Assembly: GCA_035708065.1 (NCBI GenBank)
Contig: DASSTC010000042.1
Location: 1-17,139 of the forward strand
Direction: 5' to 3'
From: JAICUY01 sp035708065
GTDB lineage: Bacteria > Chloroflexota > Limnocylindria > QHBO01
DNA: 17,139 nt
The first letter of the stretch is position 1; every line of letters begins with the position of its first letter. This document shows, piece after piece, positions 1 through 6,062 of the stretch. The notes below the pieces were generated by a model, which was not told the origin of the DNA, made no database searches, and saw only the letters and a program-made list of their open reading frames with translations. The translations under genes and the position numbers were made by a program.

Positions 1-15
1 TCCCCGAGGTCGTTC

Positions 16-546
16 ATGCAGCCGTTCGTCGCATTCTTCCTCTTCTTTCACGTGCTCGGCGCGATCGTCGCGCTCGGGCCGACGTTCGCCTTCCCCCTGA
101 TCGGGGCGAGCGGCGGTCGAGAGCCGCAGCACGCCAACTTCAGCACGCGTTTGACCGAAGGGCTCACCCGGCGGATCGTGACGCCGGCGATGCTGACCAT
201 GCCGCTGACCGGCATCGGCCTGATCTGGGCGGCGGAGATCGACATCTTCGCGCCCGCGGCACGCTGGCTGGTGCTCGCGATCATCGTCTACGTGGCGATG
301 ATCAGCTTCGCGATCGTGGTGCAGCGGCCCGCGGTGGAACGGGTGATCGCCCTGAGCGGCGGCCATCCCGGCGCTCCTGAGGCTCTCGCGGCCGGCGCGG
401 CGTCGGCCGGACCGGGGGCCATGGGCATGCCCCCGGCGGAGCTGCCCGCGGCGATTGCGGCGGTGAAGCGCAACGGGGTGATCCTCACCATCGGAGCGCT
501 GTCGATCATCTTCCTGATGGTGGTCAAGCCGTCGCTCGGCTTCTGA
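16..546 (+). CDS. DUF2269-like integral membrane protein
   Basis: A 176-aa protein that looks like a small multi-pass membrane protein of the DUF2269 type, whose function is unknown. Visible hydrophobic segments lie near residues 3-28 (with the motif HVLGAIVALG), 55-73, 82-103 and 155-173. A loop at about 112-140 is rich in Gly, Ala and Pro. The family guess rests on the N-terminal 'FHVLGA' segment and the spacing of the helices, which resemble DUF2269 proteins. The start ATG has GAGG at positions 6-9, at a usable ribosome-binding distance. The next gene begins 71 bp downstream on the same strand but appears to have its own promoter. I am sure it is coding and only moderately sure of the family. 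Confidence 0.75.
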   Translation: MQPFVAFFLFFHVLGAIVALGPTFAFPLIGASGGREPQHANFSTRLTEGLTRRIVTPAMLTMPLTGIGLIWAAEIDIFAPAARWLVLAIIVYVAMISFAIVVQRPAVERVIALSGGHPGAPEALAAGAASAGPGAMGMPPAELPAAIAAVKRNGVILTIGALSIIFLMVVKPSLGF

Positions 547-553
547 TCTCGAT

Positions 554-568
554 GGCGGCATAGCCGCC
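554..568 (+). terminator. Short GC hairpin after the first gene
   Basis: GGCGGC (554-559), a 3-nt loop and GCCGCC (563-568) form a perfect 6-bp stem eight bases after the upstream stop codon. No T-run follows, so this is at best a weak terminator or an RNA 3'-end stabiliser. Confidence 0.3.
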
Positions 569-604
569 GTCGACAGGACGCGTCGCGCTCTCCGGCACTT
601 CCGG

Positions 605-610
605 CAGACT
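605..610 (+). promoter_or_regulatory. -10 element of a probable leaderless promoter for the TauE gene
   Basis: CAGACT (605-610) ends 7 nt before the GTG start at 618, so transcription would begin at or next to the start codon. The only purine-rich stretch, GGGGAG at 611-616, is one base from the GTG and too close to act as a Shine-Dalgarno site. The same arrangement appears before msrA and the thioesterase. No convincing -35 is visible. Confidence 0.45.
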
Positions 611-617
611 GGGGAGC

Positions 618-1370
618 GTGACGCCGCCCGAGATCATTGCCATCGTCGCCGCCGGGCTTGCGGCGGGCACGATCAACACGATCGTCGGTTCCGGCTCGCT
701 GATCACCTTCCCGATGCTGCTCGCGCTGGGCTACGCGCCGGTGGCCGCCAACGTGACGAACACGGTCGGGCTCGTCCCCGGCTCGCTGAGCGGCGCAATC
801 GGCTACCGGCGCGAGCTGGCGGGGCAGGGCCATCGCACGCTGCGCCTCGGCATTGCCTCGACCCTCGGCGGGATCAGCGGCGCGGTCCTGCTGCTGGTGC
901 TGCCGGCCACCTCTTTCGAGCGAGTCGTGCCGTTCCTGATCCTCGGCGCGGTGGCCCTGATCGCGTTCCAGCGGCGGCTGCAGCGCTTCATGGCCGCCAA
1001 CCGCGGCCGCGGCGGCGAGCGCAGCGTGGCGTTGCTCCTGACGGTCTACCTCACCGGTGTGTACGGCGGCTACTTCGGCGCGGCACAGGGCGTGATCCTC
1101 ATCGCGCTGCTCGGCATCTTCGTGGGCGAAGGGCTGCAGCGGCTGAACGCGGTGAAGAACGTGCTCGCCTTCCTGGTCAACGCAATCGCCGCGGTGCTCT
1201 TCGCGCTGGTCGCCCCGGTGGCGTGGCCCGCCGCGCTGCTGCTCGCCATCGGCGCGATCGCCGGCGGCCAGGTCGGCGCCAGCGTCGGCAGGCGGTTGTC
1301 GCCCAGCGTGCTGCGCACGGTGATCATCGTCGTCGGGACGGTGGTGGGCCTGAAGCTGCTCATCGGCTAG
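618..1370 (+). CDS. TauE/SafE family anion permease (probable sulfite/sulfonate-type exporter)
   Basis: A 250-aa polytopic membrane protein of the TauE/SafE (TSUP) family. Members move small sulfur-containing or organic anions across the cytoplasmic membrane; the substrate here cannot be read from sequence. The first half carries the family's typical repeat: a glycine-rich helix with AAGTINTIVGSGSLITFP at about residues 15-32, then ANVTNTVGLVPGSLSGAIGY at about 44-63. A second, related repeat starts near residue 140 with TGVYGGYFGAAQGVILIALLG, followed by NAVKNVLAFLVNAIAAVLFA. About eight transmembrane helices are visible and the length is normal for the family. The start is GTG at 618, chosen because the -10 box sits 7 nt upstream and the protein begins directly with the first helix. 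It is probably monocistronic. Confidence 0.88.
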   Translation: MTPPEIIAIVAAGLAAGTINTIVGSGSLITFPMLLALGYAPVAANVTNTVGLVPGSLSGAIGYRRELAGQGHRTLRLGIASTLGGISGAVLLLVLPATSFERVVPFLILGAVALIAFQRRLQRFMAANRGRGGERSVALLLTVYLTGVYGGYFGAAQGVILIALLGIFVGEGLQRLNAVKNVLAFLVNAIAAVLFALVAPVAWPAALLLAIGAIAGGQVGASVGRRLSPSVLRTVIIVVGTVVGLKLLIG

Positions 1371-1411
1371 GCGCCGGCGCTTCGACGGTCATCGTACCGG
1401 TGTGGACTGGC

Positions 1412-1451
1412 TGTGGATGATCCGCCGCGATCGCCGAAAACTCGGGGATAA
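1412..1451 (+). promoter_or_regulatory. Pair of DnaA-box-like sites upstream of small RNA copy 1
   Basis: Read on the minus strand, TCATCCACA (1412-1420) differs from the DnaA-box consensus TTATCCACA at one position. TTATCCCCG (1443-1451) differs at two. Their starts are 31 bp apart, about three helical turns, and a CGAAAA block lies between them at 1435-1440. A weaker TGTGGA is at 1401-1406. The same pair with the same spacing occurs at 5837-5876. Relative to the predicted RNA start at about 1494 the sites centre near -47 and -78, positions typical for an activator. That the binder is DnaA is inference. Confidence 0.5.
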
Positions 1452-1457
1452 GAGGGA

Positions 1458-1487
1458 TTGCCTTCGCAGGAGAGCGCCCGTTATTCT
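1458..1487 (+). promoter_or_regulatory. Sigma70-type promoter for small RNA copy 1
   Basis: A -35 of TTGCCT (1458-1463), an 18-bp spacer and a -10 of TATTCT (1482-1487) place transcription start at about 1494, the first base of the predicted RNA stem. Copy 2 has TTGCGC and TACCAT at the same spacing while the spacer sequence itself differs. That pattern is expected if only the hexamers are under selection. Confidence 0.6.
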
Positions 1488-1493
1488 GTGGTC

Positions 1494-1600
1494 GTCCCGA
1501 AGGGGCAGCGGATACCGGCTCACGAGATTGCATCAAGGGTTCCGGTACCGGCTCAGAGGTCGCTCGCGACTGATGGGTCCGGACGCAGTTCCTTCGGGAC
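1494..1600 (+). ncRNA. Structured small RNA, copy 1 (unrecognised family)
   Basis: About 107 nt that fold into a three-way-junction shape. The outer stem is GTCCCGAAGG (1494-1503) paired with CCTTCGGGAC (1591-1600), ten perfect pairs. Hairpin 1 pairs TACCGG (1513-1518) with CCGGTA (1542-1547) around a 23-nt loop that is identical in copy 2. Hairpin 2 is CCGG (1548-1551) with CCGG (1579-1582), extended by CUCA:UGGG (1552-1555 with 1574-1577) and GUCG:CGAC (1559-1562 with 1567-1570). The junction strand GCAGTT (1585-1590) is conserved. No same-strand gene follows; msrA converges from the right and ends at 1634. This argues for an independent trans-acting RNA rather than a riboswitch. I do not recognise it as 6S RNA, SRP RNA, tmRNA, RNase P RNA or a known riboswitch. 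Confidence 0.6.
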
Positions 1601-1614
1601 ACTTCTGTGTGCGC
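1599..1614 (+). other. Small 3' hairpin after RNA copy 1
   Basis: ACAC (1599-1602), loop TTCT (1603-1606) and GTGT (1607-1610) are followed by GCGC. Copy 2 has a shorter equivalent, ACG-TTTT-CGT followed by GCGC at 6021-6034. Pairing is kept while bases differ. The hairpin overlaps the last two bases of the outer stem, so the two would compete. Confidence 0.35.
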
Positions 1615-1633
1615 GGGAACTTCGTACCGGGGG

Positions 1634-2314
1634 CTAGACCTGCTCGAGCTGCTCCGTCGCCGCGCCCACCCCGAGGCCGACCGGACAGGCGACGCCCGTC
1701 CCGTGATCCGGGCAGTAGCCGTTCGGGACCTTGGCGAGGTACTGCTGGTGGTAGTCCTCGGCGAAGTAGAAGTCGGGCGCCTGGCGGATCTCGGTGCTGA
1801 TTTCGCCGTAGCCCGCCTTCGTCAGCTCGTGCTGGTAGGCCGCCCGCGACTGCTCGGCGATCGCCTGCTGCTCCGGCGAGTGGGTGAAGATCGCGGAGCG
1901 ATACTGGGTCCCGACGTCGTTGCCCTGGCGCATGCCCTGCGTCGGGTCGTGGTTCTCCCAGAAAAGCCGCAGCAGCTGCTCATAGCTGATCCGCTGCGGG
2001 TCGAAGACGACCTGCACGACCTCGGCATGCCCGGTCTTCGACGAGCAGACCTCCTCGTACGTCGGGTTCGGGGTCGAACCCCCCGAGTAGCCAGCCGAGG
2101 TCGAGATGACACCCGGCGTGTTCCAGAACAGCTTCTCCGCTCCCCAGAAGCACCCCATCGCGAACGTTGCGACCTGCGAGCCAGCCGGATGCGGGCCGGC
2201 GAGCGGGGTCCGGTTGACGAAATGGCGCTCTGCGGTGGGGATCGGCGATGGCCGGCCGGCGAGCGCCTCGCCCGGCTCGGGCATCTTCGTCTTGTGCGAA
2301 TTCATGAACCACAT
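1634..2314 (-). CDS. msrA: Peptide methionine sulfoxide reductase MsrA
   Basis: A 226-aa cytosolic repair enzyme that reduces methionine-S-sulfoxide in proteins and free methionine, with electrons supplied by thioredoxin. The catalytic motif GCFWG is at residues 54-58 (nucleophile Cys55). It is followed by the family blocks STSAGYSGG, YEEVCSSKTGHAEVV, FWENHDPTQG and QYRSAIF, all characteristic of MsrA. C-terminal Cys201 and Cys210 (in PNGYCPDHGTGVACPVG) are candidate resolving cysteines. About 45 residues precede the core, slightly longer than minimal MsrA and without a signal peptide. The start ATG at 2314 is preceded by TAGACT with a 6-nt gap, suggesting a leaderless mRNA independent of the upstream operon. 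Its 3' end converges on the small-RNA block at 1494-1614. Confidence 0.96.
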   Translation of the reverse strand: MWFMNSHKTKMPEPGEALAGRPSPIPTAERHFVNRTPLAGPHPAGSQVATFAMGCFWGAEKLFWNTPGVISTSAGYSGGSTPNPTYEEVCSSKTGHAEVVQVVFDPQRISYEQLLRLFWENHDPTQGMRQGNDVGTQYRSAIFTHSPEQQAIAEQSRAAYQHELTKAGYGEISTEIRQAPDFYFAEDYHQQYLAKVPNGYCPDHGTGVACPVGLGVGAATEQLEQV

Positions 2315-2320
2315 GCCACG

Positions 2321-2326
2321 AGTCTA
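2321..2326 (-). promoter_or_regulatory. -10 element of probable leaderless msrA promoter
   Basis: On the minus strand TAGACT is followed by 6 nt and then the msrA ATG. A GAGGGG just upstream is about 12 nt from the start, too far for normal Shine-Dalgarno use. No strong -35 is seen. Confidence 0.5.
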
Positions 2327-2357
2327 CCCCTCGACCGTCCAGACCGATGCCGCCCGC

Positions 2358-2888
2358 TCAGCGGCCGCTCCCGAGCAGCCGCGCGACGCTCGAACGCGGG
2401 GCGACAGCACGGAACGTGAGCGCGGTGAACGCGCCGTACACGAGGTGCGGCACGACGTCGGCGAGCCAGCCGGGTGCACCCCATTTGCGGGGGTCCGTCG
2501 CGCCCAGCGTGGCAGAAGGCACGTCGCCGCCGGCCATCGCAGCCGCTCCGACGAGCAGCGCGGCGAGCGGCGTCGGAACGCGCCGCAGCATCGGGCTGGC
2601 GAGGCCGTACAGCGCGCCGAGGCCCAGCCCGGTCGCGTAGCCGAGCAGCGCACCGATCCCGGTGCGGCGGCTCTCGGCCGCGTCGCGGGCACGCTTGGCG
2701 TCGGGACCCTGCGCGTCGAGGTCGGGCGTCAGGTCGACGCCCGCCATGCCGGCGAGCCGGTCGGCGGTCGTGGCCGGCACGTCGCTCGACGGCCGCCCAC
2801 GCAGAGTCATGTCGAGATACGTCGTGACGTTGAGCGCGACCGTGCCGACGGCGCCGGCGACGAGTCCCGCGGCGAGCCTGTTGATCAT
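2358..2888 (-). CDS. Small membrane protein of unknown function
   Basis: A 176-aa protein with four hydrophobic segments, at about residues 5-27 (AAGLVAGAVGTVALNV), 77-97 (GIGALLGYATGLGLGALYG), 106-122 and 141-162. A polar, charged loop at about 28-76 separates the first two. The glycine-rich helices recall small uncharacterised inner-membrane families, but I cannot assign one. It starts 27 bp after the stop codon of the response regulator on the same strand, so it is probably the last gene of that operon. No strong Shine-Dalgarno sequence is visible before the ATG. A link to the signalling pair is possible from position only. Confidence 0.7.
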   Translation of the reverse strand: MINRLAAGLVAGAVGTVALNVTTYLDMTLRGRPSSDVPATTADRLAGMAGVDLTPDLDAQGPDAKRARDAAESRRTGIGALLGYATGLGLGALYGLASPMLRRVPTPLAALLVGAAAMAGGDVPSATLGATDPRKWGAPGWLADVVPHLVYGAFTALTFRAVAPRSSVARLLGSGR

Positions 2889-2915
2889 GCGGTTGCGCCG
2901 TGCAGGAACAGTGCC

Positions 2916-3290
2916 TCAGGCGGCGCCGGTCTGCGACCTCACCGCTTCGAGCAGCTCCCCGATGTCGAAGGGCTTGGCCAGATACCCCTGCGCCCCGATC
3001 TCCTCCGCCCAGCCGGCGGCGTCGCGGGCCGCGGTCATCACCAGGATTCGCAGCTCGATCCCGCGCTCGGCGACCGCGCGGGCGAACGCCCAGCCGTCGA
3101 CGCGCGGCATCCGCATGTCGAGCAGCACCAGCGCGGGGCGTTGGCGTTCCACGGCGTCGAGCGCTTCGGCGCCGTCGATCGCGGTCGCGACCGGGTAGCC
3201 CTCGAAGCGCAGGACATCGGCGACGACCTCCAGGATCGCCTCGTCGTCGTCGACGACCAGGATCGTGGCGTCGCCATTGGCGTCAGGCAT
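2916..3290 (-). CDS. Stand-alone CheY-like response regulator receiver
   Basis: A 124-aa single receiver domain with no output domain. The acidic pocket is Asp14-Asp15-Asp16 (VVDDDEAI), the phospho-acceptor is Asp58 (LVLLDMRMP), the switch threonine is Thr86 (VMTAA) and the conserved lysine is Lys106 (YLAKPF). It should be phosphorylated by the kinase encoded immediately upstream and act through protein contact or as an intermediate in a relay. The start ATG at 3290 lies inside the kinase gene, with 8 bp of overlap, so the two are probably translationally coupled. The reading frame stays open upstream inside the kinase gene; that extension is a shadow, because receiver homology begins near this ATG. 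Confidence 0.93.
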   Translation of the reverse strand: MPDANGDATILVVDDDEAILEVVADVLRFEGYPVATAIDGAEALDAVERQRPALVLLDMRMPRVDGWAFARAVAERGIELRILVMTAARDAAGWAEEIGAQGYLAKPFDIGELLEAVRSQTGAA

Positions 3291-5205
3291 CGGCCGCTCC
3301 GTGAGCCGGCTCCTGGATCGGACCGGTCGAAGGCGCGTGCGCGGTCTCGACCGGCTGCGCGGCGGTCTCAGGCTCGGGCTCCTCGGCGTTGAGCGGCAGC
3401 TCGACATGGAACGTCGTTCCCTCGCCGACGCGGCTCTCCGCCCAGATGCGCCCGCCGTGATCCTCGACGATGGCGCGGCAGATGTAGAGCCCGAGGCCGA
3501 GCCCCTGGAAGCGGCGATCGTCGACATTCGTGCCGCGATGGAATCGGTCGAACAGATGCGCCAGATCCTCTGGCGGCACTCCGATCCCGACGTCGGAGAC
3601 GTCGACCCTGGCCTGGTGGCCCTGGGAGCCGATGCCGATCGTGACCGGGCCGCCATCGGGCGAGTACTTGATCGCGTTCTCGACCAGGTTGTCGAAGAGC
3701 TGCGCAAGGCGGTCGGCGTCGAAGCGTCCGACGACCGCAGCCGATGCCTGGACCCGGACCGGGTGGCGCTTCGTCGCCAGTCGCTGGCTCACCTCATTCG
3801 CCAGCTCGACGAGGTCGACGCGATCGAGCCGGCCGAGCAGACGGCCGCGCTCGGCACGCGCCGCGTCGAGAAAGTCGCTGACGAGCGACTTCAGTCGGTT
3901 CCCCTCGCGCACGATGGTGCTGATCCGCCGCTCCTCCGCCGGCGCCTCGGGATGCTCGCGCGCGGTCCGCTTCATCATCTCGGCGTGCAGCAGCAGCGTC
4001 GTCAGCGGGCTGCGCAGGTCGTGCGCGGCCGCCGACAGGAAGTCGTCCTTCAGACGCGCCGCCTCCTCTCGAGCCTGGACGCGCGAGGCCTCGTCGATCA
4101 GCCCGCGGCTTTCCAGGACGACGGCCGCCTGGTCGGCGAGCAGCCGGACGAGCTCGAGATCGTCGTCGGCGAAGATGGGCGCGCGCGGCGCATAGACGCT
4201 CAGCACCCCGAGGCGCCGCTCACCGGCGCTCACCGGCGCGGCGAGGATCGCGCCGACGTCGTTGCTGCGATACAGCTCGGCGTTGGCCGGGTCGTCGCGC
4301 GACGGGTTGCCGGAGAAGATCGGCCGCTGCTCGCGGAAGGCGCGCCCGCCGATGAGGTCAGAACCGTCGAACTCGGCGAGCTGTCCATCCACGCCGGCAT
4401 ACACCAGCCGCTCGCGGTCCGGGTTCCAGATGCCGAGCGCCGCGTTGGGCGCTCCGGTGGAGGCCGCGGCGCCGCGCTCGATCTCGCGCCTGATCGACGC
4501 GACGTCCGGCAGACGGGGGAGGCTGGCCGCTCGCCCGAGAAAGGCGCGCAGCTCCGGCTCCTGCCACGCCCGGCGCAGGATCTGGGGCGGCGAGAATCCG
4601 AGGAAGTAGGCGATCCCCGCGGTCAGGGCCAGTGCCCGGGTCAGCACGCCGGTCGGTCCGGCCGTCGACGGAATCAGCAAGGTCAGGATGCTCAGCGCGA
4701 ACACGAGCGCCACGAGCAGCGAGCCGATGGCGGCGGCCGTCATGCGACGCGACGTCACGCCGGTGGTGCGTTCGGCGCCGCGCAGGAATTCGAGTGAGGC
4801 GTGGCCGCCGAGCAGGATGAACCACAGGACCGGCAGGATCTGGAACAGCGTCGGGTACGGCTGCGGCACGGCGATGGCGGCGACGACCAGCAGTGCGAAG
4901 ACGGCGGTGGTGACCCGCATGAGCCACACCGACTGCGGAGCGAAGTCGTCGACGATCCGCAGCGCAAGGTACGGGAGCGCGCTCACGGCGATGTAGCTCG
5001 TCGCCTGCAGGACCGGATGCGTCGTCCCGCCGAGCAGCCGTTCCGCGTCGCTCACCGCGATGATCGCCACGATGGCACCGAAGAACAGGGCAATGTCGAA
5101 ATGCGCCAGGCGTGGCCGGCGGATCGCCTCGATCGACACGTCGAGGAAGACGGCCAGGAAGACCGCCTGCGTCACCAGCCAGAGGAAGTCATCGGCACTC
5201 ATCAC
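3283..5205 (-). CDS. Membrane-bound GAF-domain sensor histidine kinase
   Basis: A 640-aa kinase. Residues about 5-205 hold seven or eight hydrophobic helices forming a membrane sensor region. A GAF-type domain spans about 233-365 and ends in the typical 'FADDDLELVRLLADQAAVVLE'-like helix. Next comes the dimerisation/phosphoacceptor domain with His395 in AAAHDLRSPL, then the ATPase domain. The N box is NLVENAIKY (Asn506, Asn510), G1 is DVGIG (538-542) and G2 is GLGLGL (568-573). The tail from about 608 is Glu/Pro/Ala-rich and probably disordered. It should autophosphorylate at His395 and pass phosphate to Asp58 of the overlapping receiver. The start ATG has GGAG 7 nt upstream; an ATG further up runs into a stop. 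The sensed signal is unknown. Confidence 0.93.
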   Translation of the reverse strand: MMSADDFLWLVTQAVFLAVFLDVSIEAIRRPRLAHFDIALFFGAIVAIIAVSDAERLLGGTTHPVLQATSYIAVSALPYLALRIVDDFAPQSVWLMRVTTAVFALLVVAAIAVPQPYPTLFQILPVLWFILLGGHASLEFLRGAERTTGVTSRRMTAAAIGSLLVALVFALSILTLLIPSTAGPTGVLTRALALTAGIAYFLGFSPPQILRRAWQEPELRAFLGRAASLPRLPDVASIRREIERGAAASTGAPNAALGIWNPDRERLVYAGVDGQLAEFDGSDLIGGRAFREQRPIFSGNPSRDDPANAELYRSNDVGAILAAPVSAGERRLGVLSVYAPRAPIFADDDLELVRLLADQAAVVLESRGLIDEASRVQAREEAARLKDDFLSAAAHDLRSPLTTLLLHAEMMKRTAREHPEAPAEERRISTIVREGNRLKSLVSDFLDAARAERGRLLGRLDRVDLVELANEVSQRLATKRHPVRVQASAAVVGRFDADRLAQLFDNLVENAIKYSPDGGPVTIGIGSQGHQARVDVSDVGIGVPPEDLAHLFDRFHRGTNVDDRRFQGLGLGLYICRAIVEDHGGRIWAESRVGEGTTFHVELPLNAEEPEPETAAQPVETAHAPSTGPIQEPAHGAADA

Positions 5206-5266
5206 TGAGCTCCGGCCGCCATCTTCTGCTCCTGGGGTGTTCGCTGGTGTGCTCGGGGTCTCGGTG

Positions 5267-5272
5267 ATTGTA
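5267..5272 (-). promoter_or_regulatory. Possible -10 box for the kinase operon
   Basis: TACAAT on the minus strand lies about 60 bp upstream of the kinase start in the 112-bp divergent region shared with the thioesterase. No good -35 is seen 16-18 bp further up, so support is limited to the -10 match. Confidence 0.35.
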
Positions 5273-5281
5273 GGTCGCCGG

Positions 5282-5311
5282 CAACCGGCGCGCGCCCGGT
5301 TGGACTAGTCT
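5282..5311 (+). promoter_or_regulatory. Leaderless promoter with inverted repeat before the thioesterase
   Basis: TAGTCT (5306-5311) is 6 nt before the ATG at 5318 and no Shine-Dalgarno sequence exists, so the mRNA is probably leaderless. Just upstream, CAACCGG (5282-5288) and CCGGTTG (5296-5302) form a perfect 7-bp inverted repeat with a 7-bp spacer. It covers the -35/spacer region and could be a repressor site for this gene and the divergent kinase. Confidence 0.5.
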
Positions 5312-5317
5312 GCCCGT

Positions 5318-5707
5318 ATGACCGATGCGCCCGAGTCGGAGCCCGTTCGCCTGGTCGAGCTGATCCTGCCCGACCAGACGAACCACTACGGCACGCTCTT
5401 CGGCGGACATGCGCTGGGCCTGATGGACAAGGCCGGCTTCCTCGCGGCGTCCCGCCTGGCGCGGCGGATGATGGTGACCGTCGCCTCGGACCGCGTCGAG
5501 TTCAAGGTCCCGGTCCAGGCGGGGCAGATGGTCGAGCTGGTGGCCCGTGTCTCGCGCGTCGGCCGCACGTCGGCGACGACCGAGGTCGAGATGTACGTCG
5601 AGGATCTGCTGTCGGGCGACCGGCGCCTGGCCACGAGCGGCACGTTCGTGTTCGTCGCGGTCGACGAGTTCGGCAATCCAACGCCGATCGCCGCACGGGC
5701 CGGCTGA
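5318..5707 (+). CDS. Acyl-CoA thioesterase, YciA/BFIT-type hotdog fold
   Basis: A 129-aa single hotdog-fold enzyme that should hydrolyse acyl-CoA thioesters in the cytosol. The family signature is clear: LPDQTNHYGTLFGGHALGLMD at residues 17-37, containing the conserved Asn22, the Gly-rich turn and the catalytic-type Asp37. This is followed by ASDRVEFKVPVQAGQMVEL at about 56-74, the typical second block. Length matches YciA-like proteins, which work as hexamers. It is read from a probable leaderless promoter and stands alone. Chain-length preference cannot be inferred. Divergent from the kinase gene, with no visible functional link. Confidence 0.93.
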   Translation: MTDAPESEPVRLVELILPDQTNHYGTLFGGHALGLMDKAGFLAASRLARRMMVTVASDRVEFKVPVQAGQMVELVARVSRVGRTSATTEVEMYVEDLLSGDRRLATSGTFVFVAVDEFGNPTPIAARAG

Positions 5708-5783
5708 ACGTCGAGCGCTTCTCGCGGGTATCCAGCATGTCGCCTGTTCGGCTCGGGTCGTGCCGAAAGATCCGAGGGCGATC

Positions 5784-5815
5784 GCGATGCCCCGCTGCAC
5801 CCGGCGGGGCATCGT
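5784..5815 (+). terminator. Strong hairpin after the thioesterase gene
   Basis: A stem of about 12 bp pairs positions 5784-5795 (GCGATGCCCCGC) with 5804-5815 (GCGGGGCATCGT), one of the pairs being G-T, around an 8-nt loop. No T-run follows. It sits 77 bp after the stop codon and about 20 bp before the small-RNA promoter block, so it may separate the two transcription units. Confidence 0.45.
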
Positions 5816-5836
5816 CGCATCGGTCTGGGGAAAGCC

Positions 5837-5876
5837 TGTGGATGAGTCGGCCGACGCGACGAAAAGTCGGGGATAA
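5837..5876 (+). promoter_or_regulatory. Pair of DnaA-box-like sites upstream of small RNA copy 2
   Basis: On the minus strand the sites read TCATCCACA (5837-5845) and TTATCCCCG (5868-5876), again 31 bp apart with CGAAAA between them at 5860-5865. They align with 1412-1451 at a constant offset of 4425 bp. A weaker third site, TGGGGA, lies at 5826-5831. Flanking bases between the boxes differ between copies, so the boxes and spacing look selected. Confidence 0.5.
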
Positions 5877-5882
5877 CGGGTA

Positions 5883-5912
5883 TTGCGCCGCGCGGAGGCA
5901 TCGGCCTACCAT
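5883..5912 (+). promoter_or_regulatory. Sigma70-type promoter for small RNA copy 2
   Basis: A -35 of TTGCGC (5883-5888), an 18-bp spacer and a -10 of TACCAT (5907-5912). The predicted start is about 5919, the first base of the RNA's outer stem, exactly as in copy 1. Confidence 0.58.
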
Positions 5913-5918
5913 GTGGTC

Positions 5919-6022
5919 GTCCCGAAGGGGCGGCGATACCGGCTCACGAGATTGCATCAAGGGTTCCGGTAACCGGCACGGTGGTCCCAGTGGCCTCCAC
6001 GCCGGCGCAGTTCCTTCGGGAC
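5919..6022 (+). ncRNA. Structured small RNA, copy 2 (unrecognised family)
   Basis: About 104 nt with the same architecture as the RNA at 1494-1600. The outer stem (5919-5928 with 6013-6022) has identical sequence. Hairpin 1 is TACCGG (5937-5942) with CCGGTA (5966-5971) around the identical 23-nt loop; in all, 5935-5971 matches 1511-1547 without a mismatch. Hairpin 2 is CCGGC (5973-5977) with GCCGG (6001-6005), plus GTGG (5981-5984) with CCAC (5997-6000). Its interior sequence differs from copy 1 but still pairs. The segment 6006-6022, including GCAGTT, is identical to 1584-1600. This copy lies 40 bp before the arrestin-like gene, so read-through into that gene is possible, but copy 1 lacks such a partner. 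Confidence 0.6.
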
Positions 6023-6062
6023 GTTTTCGTGCGCCACAAACCGTGGGCCAGCCGGAGGGAGC

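Noticed and set aside
1412..1451. Replication origin
   Set aside because: Only two or three DnaA-like boxes, no AT-rich unwinding region and no dnaA, dnaN or gidA neighbours.
1494..1600. Guanidine-I (ykkC) riboswitch, suggested by GGGTTCCGG in the conserved loop
   Set aside because: The rest of the ykkC consensus is missing, the outer stem differs, and copy 1 has no same-strand gene downstream.
3265..4797. A 510-codon plus-strand frame antisense to the histidine kinase
   Set aside because: The kinase has all expected motifs. The antisense translation has none and results from high third-position GC.
5919..6022. 6S RNA or SRP RNA
   Set aside because: Too short and branched for 6S RNA, which is a long hairpin with a central bubble, and the SRP-binding motif is absent.
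1401..6034. Insertion sequence or transposon as the source of the duplicated block
   Set aside because: No transposase, terminal inverted repeats or target duplications. Conservation follows promoter and RNA elements rather than a uniform block.
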